A DNA stretch of 64,000 bases from Xenophilus sp. AP218F (GCA_002213445.1 NJIE01000022.1:1-64000), one strand, 5' to 3'. Counted from the first letter of the stretch, positions 1 through 8,586 are shown. Notes: generated by a model not told the origin, from the sequence alone. A program made the numbers and translations.

Positions 1-236
1 ACGCTGGAGCGGCTACCATCGCCGCAGCCTGGTGGAAACCAAGATGCATTGCTTCAAACGGCTGGGTGAAAGGGTGACGGCCCGTCGCTTCGAGGGTCAA
101 GTGGCAGAGCTGCAAGTGCGTGCTGCCATCTTGAACCGCTTCAGCATGCTGGGCCGTCCATGCACGGTGGCGGTGGTATAAGTCCGCTTGGGGAAAGGGG
201 AAACTCGCCCTGTTCAGGATTTATGCAACAGCGCCC
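1..236 (+). mobile_element. IS5-family insertion sequence, right end (truncated by window edge)
   Basis: The stretch holds the C-terminal codons of a transposase followed by about 55 bases of non-coding DNA. It ends in ATTTATGCAACAGCGCCC (219-236), whose complement GGGCGCTGTTGCATAAAT is a typical terminal inverted repeat of IS5-group elements. The left end lies outside the window, so completeness and the target duplication cannot be judged. The outer boundary at 236 is inferred from the repeat alone. Confidence 0.75.
2..181 (+). CDS. IS5-family transposase, C-terminal fragment
   Basis: The frame open from base 2 encodes the last 59 residues of a DDE transposase and ends at TAA 179-181. It begins RWSGYHRRSLVETKM, the segment of IS5-type transposases that carries the last acidic residue of the DDE catalytic triad (E in LVET). 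It continues with RVTARRF and ILNRFSMLG, also typical of the family C-terminus. The enzyme cuts and rejoins the ends of its own element. The start lies upstream of the window, so whether this copy is active cannot be told. Confidence 0.8.
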   Translation, partial: RWSGYHRRSLVETKMHCFKRLGERVTARRFEGQVAELQVRAAILNRFSMLGRPCTVAVV

Positions 237-244
237 AAAAATGG

Positions 245-275
245 AAAAAGCCTTACTTGGCAAGGAAGGCTTTTT
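245..275. terminator. Rho-independent terminator-like hairpin beyond the IS end
   Basis: AAAAAGCCTT (245-254) pairs with AAGGCTTTTT (266-275) around an 11-base loop, with a T run after it on the plus strand. It lies just outside the IS end and may have belonged to the gene into which the IS inserted. No gene is visible between 276 and 444. Confidence 0.6.
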
Positions 276-444
276 TCACTAACTTTGCTTTCCTACAAAA
301 TGCGCAGGGAGGCCATATTGCCGGCAACTCAAGGCCAGCAGATTGCAACTCGCTCCAAGCCGAACGCCGCGCCGGACCTGCGCCGAAAACGCCGACCGCC
401 GGTTGGCGGCGTGTGGGAATGCCCGGCAGACGCTGACAAATGCA

Positions 445-466
445 AAAAAGGCCCGAGGGCCTTTTT
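445..466 (-). terminator. Terminator of the Sel1-repeat gene
   Basis: AAAAAGGCCC/GGGCCTTTTT forms a perfect GC stem with A and T tails. It starts 7 bases after the stop codon of the minus-strand Sel1 gene. Confidence 0.8.
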
Positions 467-472
467 GTGCGG

Positions 473-1453
473 CTACCTGACCGACGATTTAGCGTAACGC
501 TCCAGGTAGTCGCTTGCCCTGACGCGCGCCTCGGCTTTTTGCCCGGCCTTGAGCAGCTTGGCGACGCGATCCCGATCCGGCTGGGCGGATTCAAATCCGT
601 TTTTCACCGACACCTCCATCCAGGCATAGGCCTCCACCATGTCCTGCTTGAGGCCGCGCCCATTTTCATAGAGCCAGCCCAAGCCGTATTGGGACTTGGC
701 ATAGCCGGCTTCGGCCGCGCGGCGAAACAGATCGGCGGCCTTTTCGTAATCTCGCGCCACCGCCCCGCCTTCGACATAGATCCAGCCTGCGGCATTCATC
801 GCCTCCGGGATCTCGTCCTCAGCCGCTTGCAGGAACAGATCGAGCGCCCGCTTCGCGTCCTGCTTGACGCCGCGCCCTTCGCGGTACATCCATCCGAGCG
901 AGCTATGCGCCAAAACAAAGCCCTGGTCGGAAGCCCGTTCGTAATAGCGAGCGGCCGTGGCGTCGGATCGCTCCACACCGCGGCCCTGCTCATACAAGAG
1001 GCCCAGGTTGTACTGCGATTCGGCATATCCCTGATCGGCGGCTTTGCGAAACAACTCGGCGGCCTTGGCGTCACTCTGCTCAACGCCGTCGCCGCTGCTG
1101 TAAAGCGTCCCGAGGCTGCCCTGTCCGGCGGCATAGCCCTGCGCGGCGCTCTTTTCAAACCAGAAACGGGCCTTGTCATAGTCAGGCGCGTCGCTGCAGA
1201 AGGAGTAGAGGCACCCGGCCAGATACTGGGCTTCGGCGTCCCCCTGATGGGCCGCCTTTTCCAGCCAGAGGATGGCGTTGGCCTTATCCTCGGCGCGGGC
1301 GTAGCGGTTGCCCGCAACCTTTTGCGCCTGCATGTCTCCCGCTTGCGCGGCCGCCAGCACCGCCTCGGCGGTCTCCGCTTGCCAGTTGCGCGGCGTCGGC
1401 GCCGCGCAACCGGCGATAACAACGGTCAGCAGAATGCACGCTAGCTTCTTCAT
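473..1453 (-). CDS. Sel1-repeat (SLR) lipoprotein
   Basis: The predicted product has 326 residues. It starts with a lipoprotein signal peptide (MKKLACILLTVVIAGC, lipobox IAGC, acylated Cys16), so it is probably membrane-anchored and faces the periplasm. About seven Sel1-like repeats of roughly 36 residues follow, for example GYAESQYNLGLLYEQGRGV, where the A..LG..Y..G.GV.. pattern marks antiparallel helical pairs. Such repeats usually act as protein-protein scaffolds in signalling or envelope assembly; no partner can be named. The start at 1453 was chosen for its GGAG eight bases upstream and for the signal peptide; the frame stays open further upstream but without conserved features. It is monocistronic, with its own terminator. 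Confidence 0.85.
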   Translation of the reverse strand: MKKLACILLTVVIAGCAAPTPRNWQAETAEAVLAAAQAGDMQAQKVAGNRYARAEDKANAILWLEKAAHQGDAEAQYLAGCLYSFCSDAPDYDKARFWFEKSAAQGYAAGQGSLGTLYSSGDGVEQSDAKAAELFRKAADQGYAESQYNLGLLYEQGRGVERSDATAARYYERASDQGFVLAHSSLGWMYREGRGVKQDAKRALDLFLQAAEDEIPEAMNAAGWIYVEGGAVARDYEKAADLFRRAAEAGYAKSQYGLGWLYENGRGLKQDMVEAYAWMEVSVKNGFESAQPDRDRVAKLLKAGQKAEARVRASDYLERYAKSSVR

Positions 1454-1545
1454 CCATGATCTCCAGCCTGATGACTCGCCCTCGCGCGGCCAGACGCCTC
1501 GCGACTCGCTCGGAATCCAGGAAACGAGGCGATTCAATACATGAA

Positions 1546-1569
1546 AAAACCGGCCAGCCGGCCGGTTTT
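1546..1569 (-). terminator. Terminator of the YecA-like gene
   Basis: AAAACCGGCC (1546-1555) pairs with GGCCGGTTTT (1560-1569) around AGCC. It lies about 20 bases beyond the stop codon of the minus-strand gene at 1588. Confidence 0.8.
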
Positions 1570-1587
1570 CTTTCAAGCGCGCGCAGC

Positions 1588-2268
1588 TCAGTTGCTGCCG
1601 CAGCAAGCCTTGTACTTCTTGCCGCTGCCGCACGGGCAGGGGTCGTTGCGGCCTACCTTGTCGCCTTCGCGGCGCACGGTGGACGGCGCTTTTTCCTTGG
1701 CGCGCCAGTAACTGAACACCGCCACCAGCGCGTCGTTCAGCTCTTCCTTGTAGCCTTCCACTTCCTCGTCGGTGAAGGTCAGCAGATCTTCGCCGCCCTC
1801 TTCGTCTTCGAACGCGCCGCCCAGCACCAGCATCGGCATCATCAGGCTTTCGAAGCCCTCGTCTTCCTCGGCCACCTCGAACCAGTCGGTGTCGACCAGA
1901 TCCAGCGCGTACAGGTAGGCGTTCGCCCACGGCCAGTAGTCCGGCTCGCCCTCTTCTTCGCTGTCCTCGTCCGCGTACAGGATCAGGTCCAGCTCTTCAC
2001 CGGCGGCCAGCGCGTCGCGGGTGGCGTCGAACAGCTTTTGCAGCAGGACTTTCAATTCGGCCTGATCGTCCGGGTTTTCAAAGGCCGGCGCGTCGCCCAG
2101 CACGTCTTCCAGCCAGAAGTCGGCGTCCACCGCGTCCGGGCCGCTGGCCAGGGCGGCGAAGAAGCCTTGCACTTCGTCCGGGCGCATGGTGCTGCCACTG
2201 GCGGACAGCGGGGTCAACAATTGCTCCAGGCGCAGCAAGTCGGCGTCGTTGAAAACGGTGATGCTCAT
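1588..2268 (-). CDS. YecA/UPF0149 family protein with SEC-C zinc motif
   Basis: A 226-residue acidic protein. The first ~190 residues match the UPF0149/YgfB-YecA helical fold ([21 protein letters not shown] near the N-terminus is typical). The C-terminus carries a SEC-C motif, [16 protein letters not shown], the same Cys-rich zinc-binding tail that ends SecA. In E. coli YecA this tail binds metal and contacts ribosomes, so a role near translation or secretion is possible but unproven here. An acyl-CoA synthetase gene lies 93 bases upstream on the same strand. A run of acidic residues at about 100-107 is notable. Confidence 0.85.
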   Translation of the reverse strand: MSITVFNDADLLRLEQLLTPLSASGSTMRPDEVQGFFAALASGPDAVDADFWLEDVLGDAPAFENPDDQAELKVLLQKLFDATRDALAAGEELDLILYADEDSEEEGEPDYWPWANAYLYALDLVDTDWFEVAEEDEGFESLMMPMLVLGGAFEDEEGGEDLLTFTDEEVEGYKEELNDALVAVFSYWRAKEKAPSTVRREGDKVGRNDPCPCGSGKKYKACCGSN

Positions 2269-2361
2269 GATGGTTTCCTCGCGGGAGAATCAGTTCTGGC
2301 GGCAATTGTAAGCCAAAAAGCGGCCAGTGGCCGCCCCTTTTGCGCTGCCGCTTGCGGTGCG

Positions 2362-4050
2362 TCAGGCAGTTTCGGCATCGGCCAGGCCCAGCTTTTCCTT
2401 CATTTTCTGGCGCATCACGTATTTCTGGATCTTGCCGGTGATGGTCATCGGAAAACTGTCGACGAATTCGATGTAGCGCGGAATCTTGTAATGCGCGATT
2501 TCCCCCTGGCAGAAGGCGCGGATGTCGTCGGCGCTGGCGGTTTCGCCGTCGCGCAGGCGAATCCAGGCGCACAGCTCCTCGCCGAAGCGCGCGTCCGGCA
2601 CGCCGATGACCTGCACGTCCTGGATCTTGGGATGGCGGTAGAGGAATTCCTCGATTTCGCGCGGGTAGACGTTCTCGCCGCCGCGTATCACCATGTCCTT
2701 GACCCGGCCGACGATGTTGACGTAGCCCTCCTCGTCCATAACGGCCAGATCGCCGCTGTGCATCCAGCCGGCGGCGTCGATGGCGTCGCGGGTTTTCTGC
2801 TCGTCGCCCCAATAGCCCAGCATCACCGAATAGCCGCGGGTGCACAGCTCGCCGCTGACGCCGCGCGGCACGATGCGGCCTTCCGGATCGACGATCTTGA
2901 CCTCCACGTGCGGGTGGATCAGCCCCACGGTGGATACCCGCTTGGCCAGCGGCGTGTCGGTGCCGCTCTGGAAGCTGAGCGGGCTGGTTTCGGTCATGCC
3001 GTAGCCTATGGTCACCTGCGACATGTGCAGCTGCGACGCCACCCGCTTCATCACTTCGATGGGGCACGGGCTGCCGGCCATGATGCCGGTGCGCAGCGAG
3101 GAGACGTCGAACTCCGCCAGCCGCGGATGGTCGAGCAGCGAGATGAACATGGTGGGCACGCCGTGCAGCGCGGTGCAGCGCTCCGCCGCCACCGTTTCCA
3201 GCACCGCCAGCGCGTCGAAGCTCTCGCCGGGAAACACCATGGCCGCGCCGTGGCCCAGGCAGCACAGCGTGCCCAGCACCATGCCGAAACAGTGATACAG
3301 CGGCACCGGAATGCACAGCTTGTCGTCCGGTTCCAGCCGCATCGCCTCGCCGGCGAAATAGGCGTTGTTGAGGATGTTGTGGTGCGACAGCGTCGCGCCC
3401 TTGGGATTGCCGGTGGTGCCGGAAGTGAACTGGATATTGATGGCGTCGTCGAACTGCAGCGTCTGGCCCAGGCGCTGCAGCGCGGCGCGCTCTTCAGCCG
3501 TCGGTTCGGCCAGCAGCGCATCGAAGCCCAGCATGCCGGGCGTGGCGTCCGCGCCCATGCGGATCACCCAGCGCAGTTCCGGCAAGCGGCGAGCGCGCAA
3601 CTGGCCGGGCTGGGCCGCCGCCAGCTCCGGCGCCAGTTCGTTGATCATCGCCAGGTAATCGCTGCTCTTGAAGCTGGGCGCCAGCACCAGCGCGCGGCAG
3701 CCCACCTTGTTGAGCGCGTATTCCAGCTCGGAGCGGCGATAGGCCGGATTGATGTTGACCAGCACCAGCCCGGCCTTGGCGGTGGCGAACTGCATCAGCA
3801 CCCACTCCGTCCGGTTTTGCGACCAGATGCCGACGCGCTCGCCCGGCCGCAGCCCCAAGCGGATCAGGCCGCAGGCCAGCCGGTCCACCTGCTCGCGCAG
3901 CTCGGCGTAGCGCCAGCGCACGCCCTGCTGCCTCGCCACCAGCGCCTCGCGCCGCGCATGCCGATCGCAGGCCTCATCGAAGAACTGGCCTATGGTCTGG
4001 CCGATCAGGGGGCGCGCGCCGGCGCCGTGCGCATAGCTGAGCTGCTGCAT
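2362..4050 (-). CDS. Medium/branched-chain acyl-CoA synthetase (AMP-forming) of the liu locus
   Basis: A 562-residue member of the ANL superfamily. It activates a carboxylic acid to acyl-AMP and then to acyl-CoA. Visible motifs are the P-loop-like [10 protein letters not shown] (about residue 210), GYGMTE, the GWMHSGDLA core and the C-terminal catalytic lysine region [15 protein letters not shown] lies 8 bases before the start. The gene is divergent from liuR and shares its operator at 4114-4144, which suggests it feeds isovalerate or a related branched acid into the leucine pathway. Substrate is inferred from context; medium-chain fatty acids are the alternative. Confidence 0.85.
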   Translation of the reverse strand: MQQLSYAHGAGARPLIGQTIGQFFDEACDRHARREALVARQQGVRWRYAELREQVDRLACGLIRLGLRPGERVGIWSQNRTEWVLMQFATAKAGLVLVNINPAYRRSELEYALNKVGCRALVLAPSFKSSDYLAMINELAPELAAAQPGQLRARRLPELRWVIRMGADATPGMLGFDALLAEPTAEERAALQRLGQTLQFDDAINIQFTSGTTGNPKGATLSHHNILNNAYFAGEAMRLEPDDKLCIPVPLYHCFGMVLGTLCCLGHGAAMVFPGESFDALAVLETVAAERCTALHGVPTMFISLLDHPRLAEFDVSSLRTGIMAGSPCPIEVMKRVASQLHMSQVTIGYGMTETSPLSFQSGTDTPLAKRVSTVGLIHPHVEVKIVDPEGRIVPRGVSGELCTRGYSVMLGYWGDEQKTRDAIDAAGWMHSGDLAVMDEEGYVNIVGRVKDMVIRGGENVYPREIEEFLYRHPKIQDVQVIGVPDARFGEELCAWIRLRDGETASADDIRAFCQGEIAHYKIPRYIEFVDSFPMTITGKIQKYVMRQKMKEKLGLADAETA

Positions 4051-4113
4051 GGTGTCATCTCCTGGTGAATGTCCGGTTGCGGATCATGGTTTTTGCGACA
4101 AAAATCCCACACA

Positions 4114-4144
4114 TTGACGATTACGTAAACGTAAACCATGCTGA
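4114..4144. promoter_or_regulatory. LiuR (MerR-type) operator and promoter between acyl-CoA synthetase and liuR
   Basis: TTGACG (4114-4119) is followed by a 19-base spacer holding the inverted repeat TTACGTAAACGTAA (4121-4134) and then TGCTGA. A palindrome inside an over-long 19-bp spacer is the standard arrangement for MerR-family activators, and the TTACGTAAACGTAA core resembles the LiuR box of proteobacteria. The same arrangement recurs at 9646-9676 before liuA. The position between divergent genes suits control of both. A second -10-like TACAAT (4170-4175) lies closer to liuR. Confidence 0.75.
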
Positions 4145-4200
4145 TGCTGAGACATCGTCGGAAAAACGCTACAATCGCGCCTTGACTGGAACCCCGCACA

Positions 4201-4587
4201 ATGAACGAACCCGACCGCTTCACCATCTCCGACCTGGCGCGCGACTTCGATGTCACGCTGCGCACCATCCGCTTCTATGAAGAACAGGGCCTGATCGAAC
4301 CGCAACGCGACGGCCGCCAGCGCATCTTCACCCGCCGCGACCGCGCCCGGCTCAAGCTGATCCTGCGCGGCAAGCGCATCGGCCTGTCCTTGCAGGAAAT
4401 CCGCGAAATCATCGACTTGTACGATCTGGCCCGCGACGAAGCCAGCCAGTCGCAAAAACTGCTGGACCTGCTGCAGGTGCGCCGCCTGCAGCTGGAAGAA
4501 CAACGCCGCGACATCGACGCGGTGCTCTCCGAAATCGACACCCTGGCGGCCCACTGCCGCCGCGTCGTCGCCGGCAACGCCGCCTGA
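4201..4587 (+). CDS. liuR: MerR-family regulator of leucine/isovalerate catabolism, LiuR
   Basis: A 128-residue MerR regulator. The N-terminal winged helix-turn-helix (FTISDLARDFDVTLRTIRFYEEQGLI, residues 7-32) is followed by a second helix pair and a C-terminal coiled coil for dimerisation. It lacks the metal-binding cysteines of MerR or ZntR, as expected for LiuR, which senses acyl-CoA intermediates. LiuR controls genes for branched-chain amino-acid degradation in many proteobacteria. The operator lies just upstream and is repeated before liuA, which supports the assignment. In most genomes liuR directly precedes liuA; here about 5 kb of other genes separates them. Confidence 0.88.
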   Translation: MNEPDRFTISDLARDFDVTLRTIRFYEEQGLIEPQRDGRQRIFTRRDRARLKLILRGKRIGLSLQEIREIIDLYDLARDEASQSQKLLDLLQVRRLQLEEQRRDIDAVLSEIDTLAAHCRRVVAGNAA

Positions 4588-4690
4588 CCTCGGCCGCCGG
4601 CGGCTGATATATCCTGATATCAGACGGGCGGCGCCGCCCGGCCATTCCTTGCCCGGCGCGCCCGCCCTCTGAAATGAACCTGCGCCCGCC

Positions 4691-6361
4691 ATGATAGAAA
4701 ACCAATCCATGCTGCTGCTGGCAGTGTTCGAGCGCGCCGCCCTGCTGCTGATGGCGCTGTTCTTCCTGACCCGCATCCGGCCGTTCCAGGATTTGCTGCG
4801 CCAGCAGCGGCACACGCCGGCGGAGCTGGCCGGCGTGTCGCTGCTGTTCTGCCTGTTCGCGGTGCTCAGCACCTATACCGGCATCCCGGTGGACGGCTCG
4901 CTGGTCAACGTGCGCATCATCGCCATCCTCTCCGGCGGCATCCTGTTCGGACCCTGGGTGGGCATTCCCGCCGGCATCGTCTCCGGCGCGCACCGCTATC
5001 TGATCGACATCCACGGCTACACCTCGCTGCCCTGCCTGATCTCCAGCACCATCGCCGGCCTGCTGGCCACGCTGATCCACTTTCGCGCCCGCAAGACGCG
5101 GCTATGGCTGTACGGCATCCTGGCCGGCATGTTCTGCGAGGGGCTGACCATGGCGCTGATCCTGCTGTTCACCGAGCCGGAAGTGGGCCACGCCATCGTC
5201 GGCCACATCGCCTACCCGATGATTACCGGCACGGTGTGCGTCGGCTTGATCATCAGGCTGGTGCAGGACTTGGACGACGAGAAAGAGCTCTTGGCCGCGC
5301 GCCAGGCCAAGCTGGCGCTGACCATCGCCAACAAGACGCTGCCCTATTTCCAGAACGTGGACCGCGACGCGCTGGTGCAGGTCTGCCAGGTGATACGCGA
5401 TGAAGTGGGTGCCGACGCGGTGGCCATCACCGACACCACCGACGTGCTTTCCTACGTCGGGCTGGGCAAGGACTATTACGAGCTGAACGAGCATTCCGCC
5501 ATCGGCGACATCACCCGCCAGGCGGTGGCGCAGGACCAGATCATCATCGAGAACGACCTGCGCCAGTACCATCTGGCCGACTTCCACTCGGTGATCATCA
5601 TCCCGCTGCGCGAAGCCGGCCACGTCACCGGCACGCTGAAAATCTTCTTCCGCAAGAGCCACGGCATCACCAGCTCGCTGCGCGAGGTGGCGGTGGGCCT
5701 GTCGCAGCTGATTTCCACCCAGCGCGAGGTGTCGCGCATCAAGCATCTGCAGGAGATGACGCGCAAGGCCGAGTTCACCGCGCTGCAAAGCAAGATCAAC
5801 CCGCACTTCCTGTTCAACGCGCTCAACGCCATCTCCTCGCTGATCCGCATCCAGCCGTCCGAGGCGCGCCAGCTGATCGCCAAGCTGGCCGATTACCTGC
5901 GCTACAACCTGTCGCTGGGCGACGAGCTGATCGACATCCAGGAAGAACTGAAACAGGTGCGCGATTACGTCGCCATCGAGCAGGCGCGCTTCGGCAACAA
6001 GCTGAAGGTGACGTTCGACGTCGACGACGTGCACGTGCGCATACCCAGCCTGCTGCTGCAGCCGCTGGTGGAAAACGCCATTCTGCACGGCATCCAGCCG
6101 CGCAAGGAGCCGGGCGAAGTCTGCATCGCCGTCAAGCGCCGGGGCGGCAAGGTGCACGTCTGCATCCGCGACAGCGGCTTCGGCATCAGCCAGGAAGTGA
6201 TAGACGGCGTGGCCGCGGGCAAGCTGGAGAGCCGCAGCATAGGCCTCAGCAACGTCAACCAGCGGGTCAAGCTGCTGTACGGCGAGGGATTGCGGCTGAC
6301 CCGGCTGGAGCCGGGCACCGCGGTTTGTTTCGAATTGCCGATGGAGGACGCCGCATGCTGA
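4691..6361 (+). CDS. ypdA: YpdA-like sensor histidine kinase (LytS family), pyruvate sensing
   Basis: A 556-residue membrane kinase. Residues 1-200 form the 5TMR-LYT transmembrane region (GSLVNVRIIAILSGGILFGP is near-identical to YpdA as remembered). A GAF domain follows at about 210-350, then a His-kinase domain with phosphoacceptor His372 in SKINPHFLFNALNAI and the ATPase N-box PLVENAILHG near residue 460. E. coli YpdA (565 aa) responds to extracellular pyruvate and phosphorylates YpdB. The reading frame overlaps ypdB by 7 bases, so the two are translationally coupled. The adjacent yhjX target gene favours YpdA over the paralogue BtsS. Confidence 0.9.
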   Translation: MIENQSMLLLAVFERAALLLMALFFLTRIRPFQDLLRQQRHTPAELAGVSLLFCLFAVLSTYTGIPVDGSLVNVRIIAILSGGILFGPWVGIPAGIVSGAHRYLIDIHGYTSLPCLISSTIAGLLATLIHFRARKTRLWLYGILAGMFCEGLTMALILLFTEPEVGHAIVGHIAYPMITGTVCVGLIIRLVQDLDDEKELLAARQAKLALTIANKTLPYFQNVDRDALVQVCQVIRDEVGADAVAITDTTDVLSYVGLGKDYYELNEHSAIGDITRQAVAQDQIIIENDLRQYHLADFHSVIIIPLREAGHVTGTLKIFFRKSHGITSSLREVAVGLSQLISTQREVSRIKHLQEMTRKAEFTALQSKINPHFLFNALNAISSLIRIQPSEARQLIAKLADYLRYNLSLGDELIDIQEELKQVRDYVAIEQARFGNKLKVTFDVDDVHVRIPSLLLQPLVENAILHGIQPRKEPGEVCIAVKRRGGKVHVCIRDSGFGISQEVIDGVAAGKLESRSIGLSNVNQRVKLLYGEGLRLTRLEPGTAVCFELPMEDAAC

Positions 6362-7101
6362 AGGCGCTGATAGTCGAAGACGAATACCTGGCGCGCGAGG
6401 AGCTGGCCTATCTGATCGGCGAGCACAGCCGGATCGAGATCGCCGCCAGCGTGGAGGACGGGCTGGAAGCGTTCAAGTTCCTGCAGGAGAACGAGGTGGA
6501 CGTGGTGTTTCTGGACATCAACATCCCGTCCATCGACGGGCTGCTGCTGGCCAAGAACCTGCACAAGACCCAGCAGCCGCCGCGCATCGTCTTCGTCACC
6601 GCCTACAAGGAATTCGCCGCGGACGCCTTCGAGGTGGAAGCCTTCGACTACATCCTCAAGCCTTACAACGAGCAGCGCATCGCCCACGTGCTGCAAAAGC
6701 TGGAAGCCGCCTGCGCCGCGCCGGCAGCGCCCCCCTCCCCCGCCGCGCCCGAAGCGCAGCCAGCCGCCGCGCGGGCGGTCAACCTGGTCAAGGGCGAGAG
6801 CATCATCGTCACGCCTTGCGAGGACGTCTACTACGCCGAGGCCGACGAGAAGCTGACCTATGTCTACACCGCGCACGACCGTTTCGTGATGTCGATGACG
6901 CTGAGCGAGTTCGTCAGCCGGCTGCCGGCGGAAAGCTTCTTTCGCTGCCACCGTTCCTACTGCGTCAACATCCACAAGATCCGCGAGATCGCGCCGTGGT
7001 TCAACAGCACCTATCTCATCAAGCTGTACGACCTGAAAGACGCGGAAATCCCGGTCAGCCGCAGCAATATCAAGGCATTCCGTCAGCTGATGCGGCTCTG
7101 A
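6355..7101 (+). CDS. ypdB: YpdB-like LytTR response regulator
   Basis: A 248-residue response regulator. The receiver domain (about 1-118) has phosphoacceptor Asp54 in VVFLDINIPS and the conserved Lys in YILKPYNE. A Pro/Ala-rich linker (about 120-140) leads to a LytTR DNA-binding domain (about 142-245) ending in the typical FRCHRSYCVNI and PVSRSNIKAFR segments. The start at 6355 is set by GGAGG 7 bases upstream; it lies inside the end of ypdA. In E. coli YpdB activates yhjX through two direct repeats, and a matching repeat lies immediately downstream at 7103-7133. Confidence 0.9.
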   Translation: MLKALIVEDEYLAREELAYLIGEHSRIEIAASVEDGLEAFKFLQENEVDVVFLDINIPSIDGLLLAKNLHKTQQPPRIVFVTAYKEFAADAFEVEAFDYILKPYNEQRIAHVLQKLEAACAAPAAPPSPAAPEAQPAAARAVNLVKGESIIVTPCEDVYYAEADEKLTYVYTAHDRFVMSMTLSEFVSRLPAESFFRCHRSYCVNIHKIREIAPWFNSTYLIKLYDLKDAEIPVSRSNIKAFRQLMRL

Positions 7102-7102
7102 T

Positions 7103-7133
7103 TGCAGTTCATTCCCGCCAGACTGCATTTCAC
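7103..7133 (+). promoter_or_regulatory. Predicted YpdB operator: direct repeat with 11-bp spacer upstream of yhjX
   Basis: TGCAGTTCAT (7103-7112) and TGCATTTCAC (7124-7133) are direct repeats separated by exactly 11 bases. The E. coli YpdB site before yhjX is recalled as two copies of GGCATTTCAT with an 11-bp spacer; each half here matches at 8 of 10 positions. A -10-like TATAGT lies at 7167-7172, about 34 bases downstream, while no good -35 is visible, which fits an activator-dependent promoter. Confidence 0.7.
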
Positions 7134-7206
7134 GCCTTTTTTCGCGCCGGTTTATTAGTGCGTGCTTATAGTCATGTCAACAGTAATGACTTTAGCGAGC
7201 CGCACC

Positions 7207-8430
7207 ATGACCCCCGCTCTGAACCGCACCCGTTACCTGACCCTGCTCGGGACCATCCTCTCCCAGTTCGCGCTGGGCTCCGTCTACACCTGGAGCCTGT
7301 TCAACGCCCAGCTGTCCAGCAAGCTGGACGAACCCGTCAGCCAGGTGGCCTTCGCCTTCGGCCTGCTCAGCCTGTCGCTGGCGGTGGCCTCCTCCCTGGC
7401 CGGCAAGCTGCAGGAACGCTTCGGCGTGCGCAAGGTGGCGATGGGCGCCGGCCTGCTGCTCGGCGTCGGCTTCTACCTCACCGCCCAGGCCAGCAGCCTG
7501 ACCATGCTCTACCTGTGCGCCGGCATCCTGGTCGGCTTCGCCGACGGCACCGGCTACCTGATGACGCTGTCCAACTGCGTCAAGTGGTTCCCGGAACGCA
7601 AGGGCCTGATCTCCGCCTGCTCCATCGGCGCCTATGGCCTCGGCAGCCTGGGTTTCAAGTACATCAACCTGATGCTGCTCTCCCGCGTCGGCCTGGAAAT
7701 GACCTTTGAACTGTGGGGCCTGATCGCCATGCTGATGGTGCTGGCCGGCGCGATGCTGATGAGCGACGCGCCCAAGCAGCAAGCCAGCGCCCAGCAAAGC
7801 GAGAGCCGCGACTTCACCCTGGCCGAAGCCATGCGCCTGCCGCAATACTGGATGCTGGCGATGATGTTCCTCACCGTATGCATGAGCGGCCTGTACGTGA
7901 TCGGCGTGGCCAAGGACATCGGCGAGAGCTACGTGCATCTGCCGGCGCTCACCGCCGCCAACGCCGTCGCCGTCATCGCCATGGCCAATCTGGGCGGCCG
8001 CCTGGCGCTGGGCGTGCTCTCCGACAAGATGTCCCGCATCCGCGTCATCACCCTCGCGCTGATCGCCGCCATCGCCGGCATGCTGACCCTGCTGTTCGCG
8101 CCGCTGAACGCCACCCTGTTCTTCGTCGCCATCGGCTGCATCGCCTTCAGCTTCGGCGGCACCATCACCGTCTACCCGTCGCTGGTCAGCGATTTCTTCG
8201 GCCTGAACAACCTGACCAAGAACTACGGCGTGATTTACCTGGGCTTCGGCATCGGCAGCATCATCGGCTCCATCGTCGCCTCCCTGTTCGGCGGCTTCAT
8301 GGCCACCTTCCACCTGATCCTGGCCCTGCTGGCCGTGGCGCTGATCTTCTCGCTGATCATCCGCGCGCCGGGGGCGGCCAAGGCCCGGCATCAGGCCTTC
8401 AGCGGCGAGCCGCAGCTGGGCAAGGCCTGA
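7207..8430 (+). CDS. yhjX: YhjX-like MFS transporter (oxalate/formate antiporter family), probable pyruvate-linked carrier
   Basis: A 407-residue major facilitator protein with about 12 hydrophobic helices. It carries the family segments GSVYTWSLFNAQL, LQERFGVRKV between helices 2 and 3, SNCVKWFPERKGLISA, and FGLNNLTKNYGVIYLGFG in the second half. These closely follow E. coli YhjX (402 aa) as remembered. YhjX is the single strong target of YpdA/YpdB and is thought to move pyruvate or a related monocarboxylate. The start at 7207 matches the family N-terminus (MTP...RTRYLTLLGT); in-frame ATGs further upstream fall in the promoter region. A strong terminator follows. Confidence 0.88.
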   Translation: MTPALNRTRYLTLLGTILSQFALGSVYTWSLFNAQLSSKLDEPVSQVAFAFGLLSLSLAVASSLAGKLQERFGVRKVAMGAGLLLGVGFYLTAQASSLTMLYLCAGILVGFADGTGYLMTLSNCVKWFPERKGLISACSIGAYGLGSLGFKYINLMLLSRVGLEMTFELWGLIAMLMVLAGAMLMSDAPKQQASAQQSESRDFTLAEAMRLPQYWMLAMMFLTVCMSGLYVIGVAKDIGESYVHLPALTAANAVAVIAMANLGGRLALGVLSDKMSRIRVITLALIAAIAGMLTLLFAPLNATLFFVAIGCIAFSFGGTITVYPSLVSDFFGLNNLTKNYGVIYLGFGIGSIIGSIVASLFGGFMATFHLILALLAVALIFSLIIRAPGAAKARHQAFSGEPQLGKA

Positions 8431-8453
8431 TCCTTCTGCTTCCCGGCAAGACC

Positions 8454-8476
8454 AAGCCCCCGCAATGCGGGGGCTT
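8454..8476 (+). terminator. Terminator of ypdA-ypdB-yhjX
   Basis: AAGCCCCCGC/GCGGGGGCTT with loop AAT, followed by TTCT. It lies 24 bases after the yhjX stop codon. Confidence 0.85.
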
Positions 8477-8485
8477 TTCTGCGCA

Positions 8486-8586
8486 GGGCGGAAGCTCCAA
8501 AGGGGCGTTCCGCCGAATCCTCTCATCACCGCCATTCAGCGAAATCCCACGCTTCCAGGCGAAACGCCCCGGAGGGGCTTCCGCCC
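8486..8586. repeat. 101-bp imperfect inverted repeat (REP/MITE-like stem-loop)
   Basis: The arms 8486-8514 and 8558-8586 pair at about 24 of 29 positions (GGGCGGAAGC... with ...GCTTCCGCCC) around a 43-base loop. It fills the space between the yhjX terminator and the yaiI-like gene and its last base is the first base of that gene's stop triplet. Long arms with a short unique core suggest a repeated intergenic element rather than a plain terminator. Confidence 0.55.

Noticed and set aside
1456-4068. An 870-codon plus-strand frame over the YecA-like and acyl-CoA synthetase genes
   Set aside because: It is antisense to two recognised minus-strand genes; its translation is His/Gln/Ala-rich without conserved segments.
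4604-4623. Inverted repeat CTGATAT-N6-ATATCAG before ypdA
   Set aside because: Seven-base arms in a 100-base gap can arise by chance and match no known operator that I can name.
8558-8586. The right arm of the inverted repeat as a plain terminator of the yaiI-like gene
   Set aside because: The longest pairing is with the distant left arm at 8486-8514, not local, and there is no T run after it.
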